A DNA stretch of 64,000 bases from Timema cristinae (Eukaryota; Arthropoda; Insecta; Phasmatodea; Timematidae): contig JBCFYV010000935.1 of NCBI GenBank assembly GCA_039000515.1, positions 59,558,346-59,622,345 on the forward strand. Direction: 5' to 3'. The notes under the pieces are model-generated. The model was given only the letters and a program-made list of their open reading frames with translations. It had not been told where the DNA came from and searched no databases. Within the stretch, counting starts at the first letter, position 1; each line of letters starts with the position of its first letter. Positions 21,086 to 32,460 of the stretch are shown here, piece by piece. The position numbers and the translations under genes are program-made.

Positions 21086-21216
21086 GGACATTAGTGTGGA
21101 TTTTATAAAGTTTAATTTTTTATTGGAAGTTACAATGTGATCTGGTTCTTTTTTTCTTTTAATTTTTTTTTCTACCCTATAGTTTTGTTATGTAACGCGT
21201 TGGTTTGTGCATTCAG

Positions 21217-21286
21217 TGACGTCACAAGCTCAGCCAATCAGATATGTTTCTCCATCTGGCGTCACACCTTCTAATCTCTATATATT
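21217..21286 (+). promoter_or_regulatory. CRE / CCAAT / TATA-like cluster
   Basis: TGACGTCA at 21217-21224, CCAAT (within CAGCCAATCAG) at 21234-21238 and CTATATATT at 21278-21286 are in pol II promoter order. A start would be expected near 21310. No ORF follows within several hundred bases, so any product is unknown and the cluster may be chance. Confidence 0.25.
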
Positions 21287-21360
21287 GATAGTAAGGGTGG
21301 TTTGGAAAACACAAACCTAATTTTTTTTCTGTCAACATTGCATTTATTATTACGATATTA

Positions 21361-21450
21361 TTATTATTTTATCGGTATTGAATGCAATCTATAAAAAAAC
21401 GCTGGGGATCATATGACTTGACAAATTAACATGTTAAAGTAGATATGTTA
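21361..21450 (+). repeat. R85 dispersed repeat, copy C
   Basis: CTGGGGATCATATGACTTGA, CAAATTAACATGTTAAAGTA and GATATG align with the other copies. It is the most diverged of the five. Confidence 0.5.
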
Positions 21451-21942
21451 ACTTTGAGAAACGGGCCTTCCAAACGTGTAGGCCTACATATTATTATAAT
21501 CTACTATTAAACTATACCAAATATGTATATTGTACTATAGTTTTAAATTTACTTATATATTAGTATATAATAATGAACGATAATCTTTATTAATAAAATT
21601 AAGAGTGTCTTTGTATGTTATGAGCATCGCACGACATCTACCACAGGCGAGGTCCGAAATTAAAAAAAAAAAATAGTACCCCATTTTCACTATGTGTCGT
21701 TCCGCGTCGTCTTGGAAATTATTTCCAATATTAGCTACCTTCCGGTTCCCTTTTTCATCCCAAAATTATGTAGAGATGAGACGAATTGATCTAATTTCTA
21801 ACGAGTCTGCACCAATTAATTTATTTTAACGTACCATGCGATACTCTCACTCCGTTTACCCTGAAAGGTGTAGCAAGCTTACCTTGACGGGTTACACCAT
21901 GGTACATCTTATAGGATAGAGGGCATAGTGTAATCATTATTA

Positions 21943-22213
21943 TTATTAGCTCCGCGTCTTACTAACCGTTCGGGTTACACACACTTACGCTAATGTGTAA
22001 TGGTGGGGTGATTGTGAGATGAAATGGAGGACCTACAGTTTAACGTAGAATCCGAACCACGGTGGAGGCCTCGCATTCCCCACATTACAAGATGTCTTGT
22101 CAGAGGTGAAGGAAGGGTTTGGAAATCAGATAAATCTGTGCCGGGACCGAGGATTGAACCCCGGCCGCCAGCACAGAAGTCTGACACCTTACCCCTAGAC
22201 CACCAGGTCACCC
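21943..22213 (-). mobile_element. SINE2, minus strand
   Basis: Head at right (GGTGACCTGGTGGTCTAGGG in reverse complement), all body blocks present, tail (TAA)n at left. TGTAATCA occurs at 21929-21936 and again at 22220-22227, a candidate target-site duplication. Confidence 0.9.
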
Positions 22214-22557
22214 ATTATTGTAATCAGTCAAGGTAAGACCTTGAGACGGTACTTGGGCTGACATCCTGTATAAAATGTTGAGTCTCTCTAGTCTAGGATG
22301 ACTTGCCCGTTCGTTACATTTCCTGCCGCTAGGAAGTGACCTCCCCTCTCCCCCCATCCTCCCTCCCCTAATCTCCCGGGGCAATATGGCGGCTCCCCTT
22401 CAATTTCCTGCATGGTGATGGTGTCTATACACACATTCCGATATTTTTCTTCGCCCTTACACACTTATTAGGCTTGGTGGAAAATACACCGCGACCGACC
22501 GGGTTTGAACCCTCCCTTAGTCCTCTAGGGATGTTCTCTTTAACTGGGATTATTACC

Positions 22558-22803
22558 TACTTTAGTGGCCGAATGGTATAAGGCGTCACTCTCGACCGGC
22601 CTACTGATGACGGGCAGATCGGGGGAGAATCCTGGTGGTATCTACTAAATGTGTTGTTTTTTTTCTAAATCGTTCCCACTCTCCTCCCACGCAAATGTAG
22701 GTATATTACCTCTAAAATGCTTACTACCTCATCTTACCCCATTAGAGTAATTATCATCCATGAGTATAAACTGAATAGTTAGTAATACGCGGTGATAAAA
22801 AAA
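22558..22803 (+). mobile_element. SINE1, plus strand
   Basis: The head CTTTAGTGGCCGAATGGTAT, a deletion before ACTGATGACGGGCAGATCGG, a damaged B box, then CTCCCACGCAAATGTAGGTA and a tail ending in CGGTGATAAAAA. Confidence 0.75.
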
Positions 22804-23029
22804 AAATCATAAACTTTATACCTCCAAAGTTGTTGGTATGCATGATTCAAGTTATAAATATCCTGTAATTTAAATATAAAATAAATTAGATACAAAATAA
22901 TAAGTTTTAAATGAGGTGTTTTTTTTTCTACTTTACATTCCTCCCAAGATGTCTTTGCGTACCCCGGTTTGAATAACACTGGCTTAGACCACGTGACTAT
23001 TGAAGCTATAAATAAATGGTCACCGTTTT

Positions 23030-23100
23030 TTAAATCAAGACTGGGATACGGATCATATGACTTGACGTACGAATACGTTAAAGTAGATCTAGTGTGGATC
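23030..23100 (+). repeat. R85 dispersed repeat, copy D
   Basis: GGATCATATGACTTGACGTA, CGAATACGTTAAAGTAGATC, TAGTG. The inner ACGTA..AATACGT is a short palindrome also seen in copy E. Confidence 0.6.
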
Positions 23101-23128
23101 TAACAAATAGGATCTACTACACCTCCCA

Positions 23129-23352
23129 CCCGCCTCTGTGGCGTAGTTGTCTAACGCGCTGGTTTCGTGTTGAGTTAGACTGGTCTCTGTCGGGTGAACT
23201 GGGGGTTGGTTTTCCTAAATGGTTTTACACTCTCCTCCAGCCAAATGTGGGTTCACTTCCTCTAAATTAAACCTTCCCAATTCCTAACCCGTTAGGGTAA
23301 TCAGTACTTGAGTGTATATTCCGAACGGGTAGTAAGAAGCGGTGCTAAAAAA
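23129..23352 (+). mobile_element. SINE1b with internal deletion
   Basis: The head CCTCTGTGGCGTAGTTGTCT...GGTTTCGTGTTGAGTTAGAC jumps directly to CTGTCGGGTGAACTG, so the B box is deleted. The middle and the tail CCGAACGGGTAGTAAGAAGC are intact. This copy could not be transcribed from its own pol III promoter. Confidence 0.8.
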
Positions 23353-24071
23353 TAAATACCACACCTTCCATATTAAAAAAAACTTTATTGAAATATAATG
23401 CTCAAAACACACACCAAAAAAAAAGTTCGTATCAAAATGGTTGAATAACTGAGACAACAAACCGTGTGAAAAAGAAAAAAAGAGGTGGAGAAATAAATAC
23501 GTTTTTAAACAATATTTAATCACATTTTATGTTCCTCTAATTCTCTTCATATTAGTATGCCTCGCGAATATTGAAATCGTCCAAATACACGCGCGGTACA
23601 AACTTGAAATACTCTTTTTTTTTCATTTCCTTCTTTAATATTTCTCTAACCACCACTGTAAATGGAGCGGGTGGAAGGAAATATTGTTATTCATGACACC
23701 ACCATTGAGGTATAACGAGCTGTGTTGGAACCTCCTCAAGAGTTGAAATAAGGAAAGGGTGGGGGTTGAGAGGGGGAGATTTTTCTTGCCCCCCTCTCCA
23801 TCTCCTCCCCAAATAACTTCACGAATAAGCAAGTATCTATTTGGTGTATTTAGGGGTTGGTGTGAGCTGCCATCTTAAGTATGCAATTCCCCACCCCCTC
23901 CCCCCACCCCTTTTCAACCACCTACACCACTTCCACGCTGATAGGACCCCCAACCCTTCATCTCTGGAGTCTAACTTTCTACCCCTTTCTGACGCTGCAA
24001 CTCACCCCTCGCCATTCGTCCTATTTGCCAATTCCACCCTTACCACAGGCCCTCCTCCGCCCTCCAAACCT
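23353..24071. other. No gene seen
   Basis: ORFs in the C-rich stretch 23841-24138 overlap in two frames and reflect composition (Pro/Ser/His-rich). They are not convincing genes. Confidence 0.5.
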
Positions 24072-26139
24072 TCTAGTATACACTAATAACTACAACACTT
24101 CGGTGCAACAAGGGCTCAACAGACGTATCATATGTTAGCACCTTCTAGTACACTTCAAATACTACAACACTTCGGTGCAACAAGGGCTCAACAGACGTAT
24201 CATATGTTAGCACCGTCTAGTACACTTCAAATACTACAACACTTCGGTACAACAAGGGCTCAACAGACGTATCATATGTTAGCACCGTCTAGTACACTTC
24301 AAATACTACAACACTTCGGTGCAACAAGGGCTCAACAGACGTATCATATGTTAGCACCGTCTAGTACACTTCAAATACTACAACACTTCGGTGCAACAAG
24401 GGCTCAACAGACGTATCATATGTTAGCACCGTCTAGTACACTTCAAATACTACAACACTTCGGTGCAACAAGGGCTCAACAGACGTATCATATGTTAGCA
24501 CCTTCTAGTACACTTCAAATACTACAACACTTCGGTGCAACAAGGGCTCAACAGACGTATCATATGTTAGCACCTTCTAGTACACTTCAAATACTACAAC
24601 ACTTCGGTACAACAAGGGCTCAACAGACGTATCATATGTTAGCACCGTCTAGTACACTTCAAATACTACAACACTTCGGTGCAACAAGGGCTCAACAGAC
24701 GTATCATATGTTAGCACCGTCTAGTACACTTCAAATACTACAACACTTCGGTGCAACAAGGGCTCAACAGACGTATCATATGTTAGCACCTTCTAGTACA
24801 CTTCAAATACTACAACACTTCGGTGCAACAAGGGCTCAACAGACGTATTATATGTTAGCACCGTCTAGTACACTTCAAATACTACAACACTTCGGTGCAA
24901 CAAGGGCTCAACAGACGTATCATATGTTAGCACCTTCTAGTACACTTCAAATACTACAACACTTCGGTGCAACAAGGGCTCAACAGACGTGTCATATGTT
25001 AGCACTTTCTAGTACACTTCAAATACTACAACACTTCGGTACAACAAGGGCTCAACAGACGTATCATATGTTAGCACCGTCTAGTACACTTCAAATACTA
25101 CAACACTTCGGTGCAACAAGGGCTCAACAGACGTGTCATATGTTAGCACTTTCTAGTACACTTCAAATACTACAACACTTCGGTACAACAAGGGCTCAAC
25201 AGACGTATCATATGTTAGCACCGTCTAGTACACTTCAAATACTACAACACTTCGGTACATCAAGGGCTCAACAGACGTATCATATGTTAGCACCGTCTAG
25301 TACACTTCAAATACTACAACACTTCGGTACAACAAGGGCTCAACAGACGTATCATATGTTAGCACCGTCTAGTACACTTCAAATACTACAACACTTCGGT
25401 GCAACAAGGGCTCAACAGACGTATCATATGTTAGCACCGTCTAGTACACTTCAAATACTACAACACTTCGGTACAACAAGGGCTCAACAGACGTATCATA
25501 TGTTAGCACCGTCTAGTACACTTCAAATACTACAACACTTCGGTGCAACAAGGGCTCAACAGACGTGTCATATGTTAGCACTTTCTAGTACACTTCAAAT
25601 ACTACAACACTTCGGTACAACAAGGGCTCAACAGACGTATCATATGTTAGCACCGTCTAGTACACTTCAAATACTACAACACTTCGGTACAACAAGGGCT
25701 CAACAGACGTATCATATGTTAGCACGTCTAGTACACTTCAAATACTACAACACTTCGGTTCAACAAGGGCTCAACAGACGTATCATATGTTAGCACCGTC
25801 TAGTACACTTCAAATACTACAACACTTCGGTGCAACAAGGGCTCAACAGACGTCATATGTTAGCACTTTCTAGTACACTTCAAATACTACAACACTTCGG
25901 TACAACAAGGGCTCAACAGACGTATCATATGTTAGCACCGTCTAGTACACTTCAAATACTACAACACTTCGGTGCAACAAGGGCTCAACAGACGTGTCAT
26001 ATGTCAGCACCTTCTAGTACACTTCAAATACTACAACACTTCGGTGCAACAAGGGCTCAACAGACGTATCATATGTTAGCACTTTCTAGTACACTTCAAA
26101 TACTACAACACTTCGGTACAACAAGGGCTCAACAGACGT
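24072..26139 (+). repeat. 72-bp minisatellite, about 28-29 copies, long open frame
   Basis: The unit is CATATGTTAGCACCGTCTAG / TACACTTCAAATACTACAAC / ACTTCGGTGCAACAAGGGCT / CAACAGACGTAT. As 72 = 24 codons with no stop in one frame, 24132-25793 reads as 553 codons of MLAPSSTLQILQ-HFGATRAQQTYH. Variation is confined to a few sites (GCACCG/GCACCT/GCACTT; GGTGCA/GGTACA; GTATCA/GTGTCA). It is mostly amino-acid changing, and a 1-bp deletion near 25725 breaks the frame. That is not the pattern of a selected protein. GCACTT units usually follow GTGTCA units, indicating a 144-bp higher-order repeat in places. Confidence 0.95.
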
Positions 26140-26229
26140 TTTCGAATATATTGACACTTTCGTACAATAAGTTATCAACAAAAGTAATCAAAATTAGACT
26201 TAAATATTATTTGTTGGTGTAACTATCCT

Positions 26230-26599
26230 ATAATTTTCTGATCTTCTCAGGAAGAACCTTTAGTATTTTATTAAAAATTAAAAACAAATGTGGTCAAAAT
26301 TGACATTATCAGTCAACAGTGGCGGCTTTAGAAAGAACACAAGGCATGGTGTATGACTGCACATTTAAATAGGAGCCAATGAAAATTTGGACCGTCGGAT
26401 GAGGTATTAGTATGTTAAGACTACAATTTCTTCCTATCCAGTTCTGTACGGTCAACCTAGACCACAGCTCCTTAATTCAAGCAACATTGTCGTTCTTTGA
26501 ATCAACATATATCACAGCAACATAGTCAAACGTTTCACAACAAAATATCAACTTCAACAAAAAAAGTTTAAAAAAAAATATGCTTTTGGCTTTCTGGTT
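26230..26599. other. No gene seen
   Basis: CAGTGGCGGCTTTAGAAAG near 26319 resembles a DNA-transposon end like the one at 16698. Nothing else is supported. Confidence 0.35.
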
Positions 26600-26700
26600 G
26601 GGGTAAAATGGCAGCACCCTTGAGTTAATAATTACACCAGAGTTATGTCATACACAACTCTAGTGTAATTATTACATCATGGAATCCGCCATTTTACCCG
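26600..26700. mobile_element. 100-bp hairpin (MITE-like)
   Basis: GGGGTAAAATGGC pairs with GCCATTTTACCC, and TAATTACACCAGAGTT pairs with AACTCTAGTGTAATTA. The loop is about 12 bp. The arms are interrupted by short mismatched bulges. Confidence 0.75.
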
Positions 26701-28150
26701 CAACAAAGTGGGTCAACCCTTTCTTTCTTTACATTATTAACTTATGTATAGAATTCTTAAACTTTGTTTCTGGTAGGCCTTCTCATTCCATTATCTACAT
26801 TCAACTGCACTAAGCTCTAAGCTCAACATTTTTATTTCTTCAATCAAATTGTAGTAGGAAACGGGGGAGGAACATTAACTCCCCCTTCCCTCCCTACCCA
26901 CACTTTCGGGTTGAGCTTTTGAAACAACAATGTTTGAAGCGGGTCTAAGCACCCATACAAAGACTAAGTAGACTGCATGTTTTCGAATCTTCTAGCAGAA
27001 CAATCGGAACAAAACTTAGTAAGAATGGAAAGGATCAAGTTCTTCAGAGAAGAGAGTCCTCATGAATACTTAAAACCAATTCAGTACAGTCGTTGTAAAG
27101 AGAAAACCTTACATGGCACTTTTATAATAGTTGGTCTAGTTTTGTACGATGGGTCAACGGTGTGTGTGTTGGCTTGTGTGGGTTTATGTATGTGTGCAAG
27201 AGTATGTAGATGTGCAAGGGTGTTGATGGGTATGGGTATGCGTGCGCTTTTGTTTCTGATTACCTCTATTTGGGTTTATGTAAACGTATTTGTTTATTTA
27301 TGTTTATTAAAATACTTGTGGGGAGCTTTATTAACTATTCTATTAGTTATTTAGTGCTACACACCTTACTGCTCACGTAATTTAAGAATGGTCAATCGAG
27401 TTTTAAATTTATTTCGAACATCTTAGTTTTTGGTTAGGAAAAAAAAAAAAGTATTAGCTCTTGATCAACAAAGTTTTGTTCCAAAATAAATGTTGTTGAG
27501 GACTTGTTCTAATATTTTCATTGTTATATAAAACATACGACCATATTTATTGACGTTTAAATTATTTCTTAGTAAAACCTAAATAAATCTCAGTACATTC
27601 GTTTAGAGTTGTTTTTATAACAATGAAACTAAGGAAGATACCCCCCTCCCCCAATGTTTTATGTTGGAACAAAAGTATGGCCGTATATAAAATACAAATA
27701 GTTTCCCAATTTAAAAAAACATGTTAAAACCATTAAAGACTCTGTAGTTTGTACCCTTAAATTACTCTCAAAAGTAGTGCGGTAACCTGGCAATGTTCCG
27801 CTATGGTGTAGCTTATAGGATATACCCATAGCATAGTCCATAAAGGTAAGGTCAAGGTTAATGGAGTGTAAACCAGGTTAAATTAAAGAATATGTTTTAA
27901 AAATATAAGAATGATTAAACTGAATAATTGATCATCAGCCTATTGTATTGCAATTAATTGATTCATATTAGTACAGAAGAAAACACTTAAGTGTTGTTAT
28001 AAAGTGATAAATGACTACATTAAGTAATAACTAACAAAAATATCTTAATCGTTTATAAATAAAGATTTGAAACAATTGATTTGTTTGAATTATAACTAAA
28101 AGTAGAACAAAAAAGTTATATAAATTTGTTTAAAACATTAAAATTGATAA
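26701..28150. other. No gene seen
   Basis: The 125-codon ORF at 26977-27354 is driven by a TGTGTG/GTATG-rich stretch giving Cys/Val/Leu-rich hydrophobic sequence. I see no family match and regard it as spurious. The rest is AT-rich. Confidence 0.45.
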
Positions 28151-28151
28151 A

Positions 28152-28350
28152 CAGAATTTAAAAAAACTCCATGGCATTAGCCCACAATCGAGTCTTACCA
28201 ACCAATTGGGCCGCCGTCTGTTGGTAAGATAGTCCCAACTTTTGCGGATAGAGGGTGTCCTGTGGTCAATGACACAGCGGACCCTTCGCGTTAATTCTCA
28301 GTTATCTAGACTGGAGCCGCTTACTATTGGAATGTAGTAACTCTTCTATC
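28152..28350 (-). mobile_element. SINE3, minus strand, 5'-truncated
   Basis: Its left end AAAAACTCCATGGCATTAGC matches the 3' end of the SINE3 at 32942. The body GTCTGTTGGTAAGATAGTCC and TTCTCAGTTATCTAGACTGG also matches. The tRNA-like head is missing, replaced by a SINE1 that starts a few bases later. Confidence 0.7.
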
Positions 28351-28355
28351 TGACC

Positions 28356-28558
28356 CGCTTCGGTGGCCACGTGGTCTAACGCGCTACTCTCGCAGTACGC
28401 GAGACCGCCGATGACGGGGAGATCGTGGTTCGAGTCTCAGTCAGGTTTACTGAGGGTGTTTTTTTTAGAATGGTTTCCCACTCTCCCTCCACGCAAATGC
28501 TGTTACACTTCATTTGAATATAATCCGAACGGGTCTTAAAATGTGGTGCTAAAAAACT
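28356..28558 (+). mobile_element. SINE1, plus strand, tail shortened
   Basis: A well-preserved head CGCTTCGGTGGCCACGTGGT...CGCGCTACTCTCGCAGTACG, B box GTGGTTCGAGTCTCAGTCAG and CTCCCTCCACGCAAATGCTG. There is a deletion in the tail before ATCCGAACGGGTCTTAAAAT and GTGGTGCTAAAAA. Confidence 0.85.
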
Positions 28559-28559
28559 T

Positions 28560-29610
28560 ATATCCGGCCGATAGGGTTTTTCCTATGAAGATTGGACTGT
28601 AACTGTGACACTCTTGTCAACCATTTTAAACATTTATTATTTATGTAACAATTTAACTTGTGCTTGCGATGACTATACGCTCATGCATCGTAATGTTGGT
28701 AGGATGGAGACACTTTCCAGAATGTTCTCGTAAAAGATTGTTCCGGTTAAAACAAAAGAAGAAAGTGGCAGAGGTGTAGGACAGTGGGAATGAGAGGGGG
28801 GTGGGGGGTAGGGTAATAATGAGAACAGGACATCAGGGAGAAAAGAGGGATGGAAAATCTCTTGAAGTTACAATTTCACTAAACATTTAACTAATTCTAA
28901 GAAGTAGTAATGTTCAGTATCTGGTTCGCGGAGCGGATAATTTTCCGAGAGCCGCGCTTCGGTGATTATGATGATGTGATTTTGTTGAGTAGCCGCTCGG
29001 AGAAATCCTGTATGTATATTTGAATACAGGGAAGAGTTTTGCTGGTATCAAGTGTTACCAACTGTTCCTGAGAGAACATACCGTCTCTAGATAAAAATAA
29101 ACTAGATATGGGACGTTCAAATCTTAGGGTATTCGAGAAACTCGTAAAAATATCAAAAAATATCTCGAATACAATTTATTAATGAATACCTTGACTTTTA
29201 ATAACAATTTCAAGCGATTAGTAAAGGAATTATAATAGACTTGTTTAGTTGGGAGCATAACAAAACCATACCCAAAAAAAGGCCAAAATTGTATTAATAA
29301 CATAAATTTACTTAAAAAAGTATTATTTTTACTGTTTATGACGTAATTAGATATGAGGAACAAAATAGCATTGGTCAGGGGTACAAATCTTTAAACAAAT
29401 TTGCTTTTTTTTTAGATTTAATTTTTAATATTTTAACTTTAACTTAAAATTGTACATTTGTAAAGATTCGAGATTTGAAAGAAAATTTAGTATTCGCCCA
29501 TCTTTAAAACAAACCAAAGCTCTCCCTAACACCTCTAAGTTAACCCGGCTTATATTCCTGTGTTATTGTAACACCTCTCTCAGAAACTATACAACAAAAT
29601 ACCACTTCAT
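28560..29610. other. No gene seen
   Basis: AT-rich with a G-rich stretch near 28800. GATGATGTGATTTTG...CCGCTCGGAGAA near 28970-29010 echoes the sequence at 7981-8020. Confidence 0.4.
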
Positions 29611-29614
29611 AAGC

Positions 29615-30020
29615 TCTCTCTGGTCGACGTCTTGGAGTAAAGTGCTCGCCTCAGAACTCGATGTTCGTCGGTTCAAACCCAGCCAATTTCGACGGCTTTT
29701 TTCTTAAGTGATAAAAAAACCGTAACACAACTTCCTTCGGAGGGGTAGTAAAGCCGTCGGTCCCATGTCGATTGTGGAATGTAATGGAACCCTCGACGTT
29801 ATGTGATAATACCTTGCCAGGCAAAACTGGTAGGGTATTTCCTGCCTGCTCAGAGAAATTCAGCGTGGAAGGCAACGGGCTGCCACCAACTTTATGGACT
29901 TCTTTAGTATATATGATTTTTACCAGATAGTGCGGGCAGCACTAACCAGATGAAGGGATGAATGCATGCTCAAGCCCTCGTATATGACTGGGGCTAACGG
30001 TTTGAATATTTTTTTTTTTT
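29615..30020 (+). mobile_element. SINE4, plus strand, about 400 bp
   Basis: The tRNA-like head is GGTCGACGTCTTGGAGTAAA with B box CGGTTCAAACCCAGCC. The central domain is CACAACTTCCTTCGGAGGGG, TAGTAAAGCCGTCGGTCCC, ATGTCGATTGTGGAATGTAA. It then runs GCCAGGCAAAACTGGTAGGG...GACTGGGGCTAACGGTTTGA and a T run. Head and centre match the minus-strand element at 57913-58209, but the 3' third is entirely different. Confidence 0.75.
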
Positions 30021-30537
30021 TAAATCAATATAATTTAGCTAAAACATATTTTTTAAAGAAAAACCATATGTCATACATGAATAAACCTTTACGATAATTG
30101 AGAGCTTATGAAGTTATAATTATTTTGGAATGATATATTTGATAGTTTTTGAGAAAGGTGTTATTACAATAACATGGAGAGTATAGGCAAATTATTCACT
30201 TCCTCCAGGTACCATTAAAATCTCTGGTAAGTGAGGGGCTAGGATTGGACGCGGGGTTTCTATATATCAACAAAGCAAGACTTCCTTACTCGACAAATGT
30301 ACCATCAAATAACGCGCGAGTAACGTCAAATTGAATTTCCTTTCTAGTTTAGTTGATTGTGAATAATTAAGGTTAGATTATTTGAAAATGGACTCGACGT
30401 TATTTCAAAAGCGTACTCGTTCCTGGACAAATAATAATCATTTAGGCATAAAACTTGTATAATCATCTAAACTACCCTGAGCTAGCGCTTTGTTGATCAA
30501 CGCTTCTATCGCAACTCCTCTTGGGTAATCTAGGTAG

Positions 30538-30612
30538 CCAATCATTCAACACTCGGTGATGATGTCACGTGACCGGAAGCCACGCCCACCTCTTCAGGGT
30601 CCGTCACGTGAC
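30538..30612. promoter_or_regulatory. Promoter-like cluster: CCAAT, two GTCACGTGAC, ETS, CACCC
   Basis: CCAAT lies at 30538-30542. The perfect palindrome GTCACGTGAC lies at 30564-30573 and 30603-30612. Between them are the ETS-like CCGGAAG and CCACGCCCACC. GTCACGTGAC is the bHLH-zip (USF/MITF/TFEB type) site. A donor-like CAA|GTGAGT lies at 31205, so a noncoding first exon on the + strand is possible. No coding exon is attached to it in the window. Confidence 0.4.
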
Positions 30613-30619
30613 TCAAGGG

Positions 30620-31320
30620 TGGTGCGGGGTTTTTTTTTAATATTATTTATTCGTCAGTAAAATGGAGGGGAAGTAATTATGAGTTAGAGGAGGGTTGGAA
30701 ACTAAGGGGTGCTGCAGGAAACAGTAGTGGGCGTAGAGGGTTGTTGGGGAGTAAAGGGTGAGAGGGTTGGTTCACTTCGGCGAACTGCTTTCAGTTGATT
30801 TAGTTAGGTGCCCTGTCATGGTACACTCGCCATCAAAAAACTAGGCCCGATTAGTGTACAGTCTGTGAAGTAGGTTTGTTTCATGTGCTGGCGTTCAGTT
30901 GACGCGTTTGACTTTGAGCCTTATAGATGTTTAGATCATCCGTCCTGGAATTAAATAGGGGACTGTATTGTTTCCATGTTGTGTTCTCTCGTCCTCTTTC
31001 CAGTCGAATGCTTTTATGGTTATTTAAAACTCTATTATCCTATGGGTTATATAAAGTGTCAAATTTGTATCCTATACTGAACTAATCAAAAACGTTTGTA
31101 TTGCCTGTATTTCAACGCATTAAAGATTTAACGTTAAATATCCCCACCCCACCCCACCCTCTCCTCTATCGCTCTGCAGAGACGCGACAACGAAGAAGCT
31201 GCAAGTGAGTTTTTGGCTTTAAGATTTTAACCACTCCGTTCCAATTTCAACGTTTCTTCCCTATTCTAACGCACTCGTGCTTTCTCATTAGTCTTATTGT
31301 CACTATCTCTTTACTTTCTC
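30620..31320. other. No ORF; possible noncoding exon
   Basis: I see no ORF over 60 codons. The sequence is less AT-rich than its surroundings up to about 30940. TCTGCAGAGACGCGACAACG then AAGAAGCTGCAAGTGAGTTT near 31170-31210 looks like an exon/donor edge, but this is inference. Confidence 0.3.
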
Positions 31321-31321
31321 T

Positions 31322-31690
31322 CGACACCTCGAAGAGAGAAATATTGTGATCGTCAAAAAATTTGAATTTGATATTTTAATAAATATCGACGTTTCATGAC
31401 CCTTTGAAACAAACAAACAAAAAGTTGTTTTCGCAATGCCGTTTCCTTGTACCTCGGGTTGGAGCCTAAACTATTTACAGATATAACTTGGTATCTGGGT
31501 GTTCATAGGTCCTCCCCCGAGCCGTTTTTGAAATTAGATTGCCAACCATAAATTTAAGGGTAGTTTACTGAGGAGAAAAGAGAAGATAAAAAATTGATTT
31601 TCTTGAAACACGCTCTAATGATTGTGATTAAATGTTATATCTAGACACTATTTTTTATTATCGTAGGAGTTTTTAGTAAATGTATAGTTT
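31322..31690 (+). repeat. R3 dispersed repeat, copy 1
   Basis: AATATTGTGATCGTCAAAAA, CGACGTTTCATGACCC, AAACTATTTACAGATATAAC, TTGGTATCTGGGTG, ACCATAAATTTAAGGGTAGT and CTCTAATGATTGTGATTAAA match 41210-41560 in order. It has no ORF. Its class is unknown to me. Confidence 0.7.
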
Positions 31691-31854
31691 AATAAAAAAA
31701 AAGTGAGAGAATGTCTGTGTGGTGCACCGGAACATTTATTTCTTATCGTCATTATTTTTAAAGCTTTATGTACATATAGCGAGAGAGCTAATGGCCGCTT
31801 TTTTTGTCAGCGTATCTTTAAAACACAGAAATGATAAAGAGTAAATTTGTTCAT

Positions 31855-31985
31855 CTTAATGTTTTCCCACTTTGCCTCCAAGCAAATGGAGATACATTTC
31901 CTTTATAGTCTTATCTTCCTCATCCCACCCTAATTAGTGTATAGATGCAGTCAACCCGGATACACAAAACTCATATTAAGATTGT
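31855..31985 (+). mobile_element. SINE1 3' fragment
   Basis: TTTTCCCACTTTGCCTCCAA then CATCCCACCCTAATTAGTGT then CAACCCGGATACAC. Head absent. Confidence 0.55.
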
Positions 31986-32317
31986 ACTAACCACTAATAA
32001 CCATCGAACTGGCAATGGAGAGTTTTAATACAAAATATAAGTTGAACTGAGTCTATATTTGTCTTAATTTTTTTTACAGGTATTTACATAATTTTTATTA
32101 CGTGTGGTAATTGAAATAAAATCAATTTGCTTTAAATTGTTAACAGATGAAATGAAACTTTCTATTGTATTAGTAACGTACGGGAATATCAATATTTTAT
32201 TAATATTTCTATAAAATATGCCTTGTCCATCACGGGTTTTAGAGAGGATATAATTTGCAAACCCTTTGAATATCAACAAGCAAGACTGGGAATCCATGTG
32301 GGGTGTACTAATGGCGG

Positions 32318-32460
32318 CTTTTCATACATGATTTTCCACTTTACCTAAACAAAAATGCGGGTACACCTAATATAAATTCAACCTGTCTCATAACACATTA
32401 GAGTAATAGATACATATGAGTACAGTCCAAACGCGTAGTGAGAAGTGGGGACAAAACAAA
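32318..32460 (+). mobile_element. SINE1 3' fragment
   Basis: TTTTCCACTTTACCTAAACA, AAAATGCGGGTACACCTAAT and CAAACGCGTAGTGAGAAGTG. Head absent. Confidence 0.6.

Noticed and set aside
24132..25793. 553-codon open reading frame as a protein-coding gene
   Set aside because: It is a 72-bp tandem repeat with no stop in one frame. Unit differences are mostly amino-acid changing and a frameshift is tolerated in the same array.
24072..26139. CRISPR array
   Set aside because: Units are contiguous tandem copies with no unique spacers, and the DNA is plainly eukaryotic.
26977..27354. 125-codon ORF with hydrophobic Cys/Val/Leu-rich sequence as a membrane protein
   Set aside because: The sequence follows from a TGTGTG/GTATG-rich stretch. 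There is no family pattern, no splice or promoter support and no sign of codon selection.
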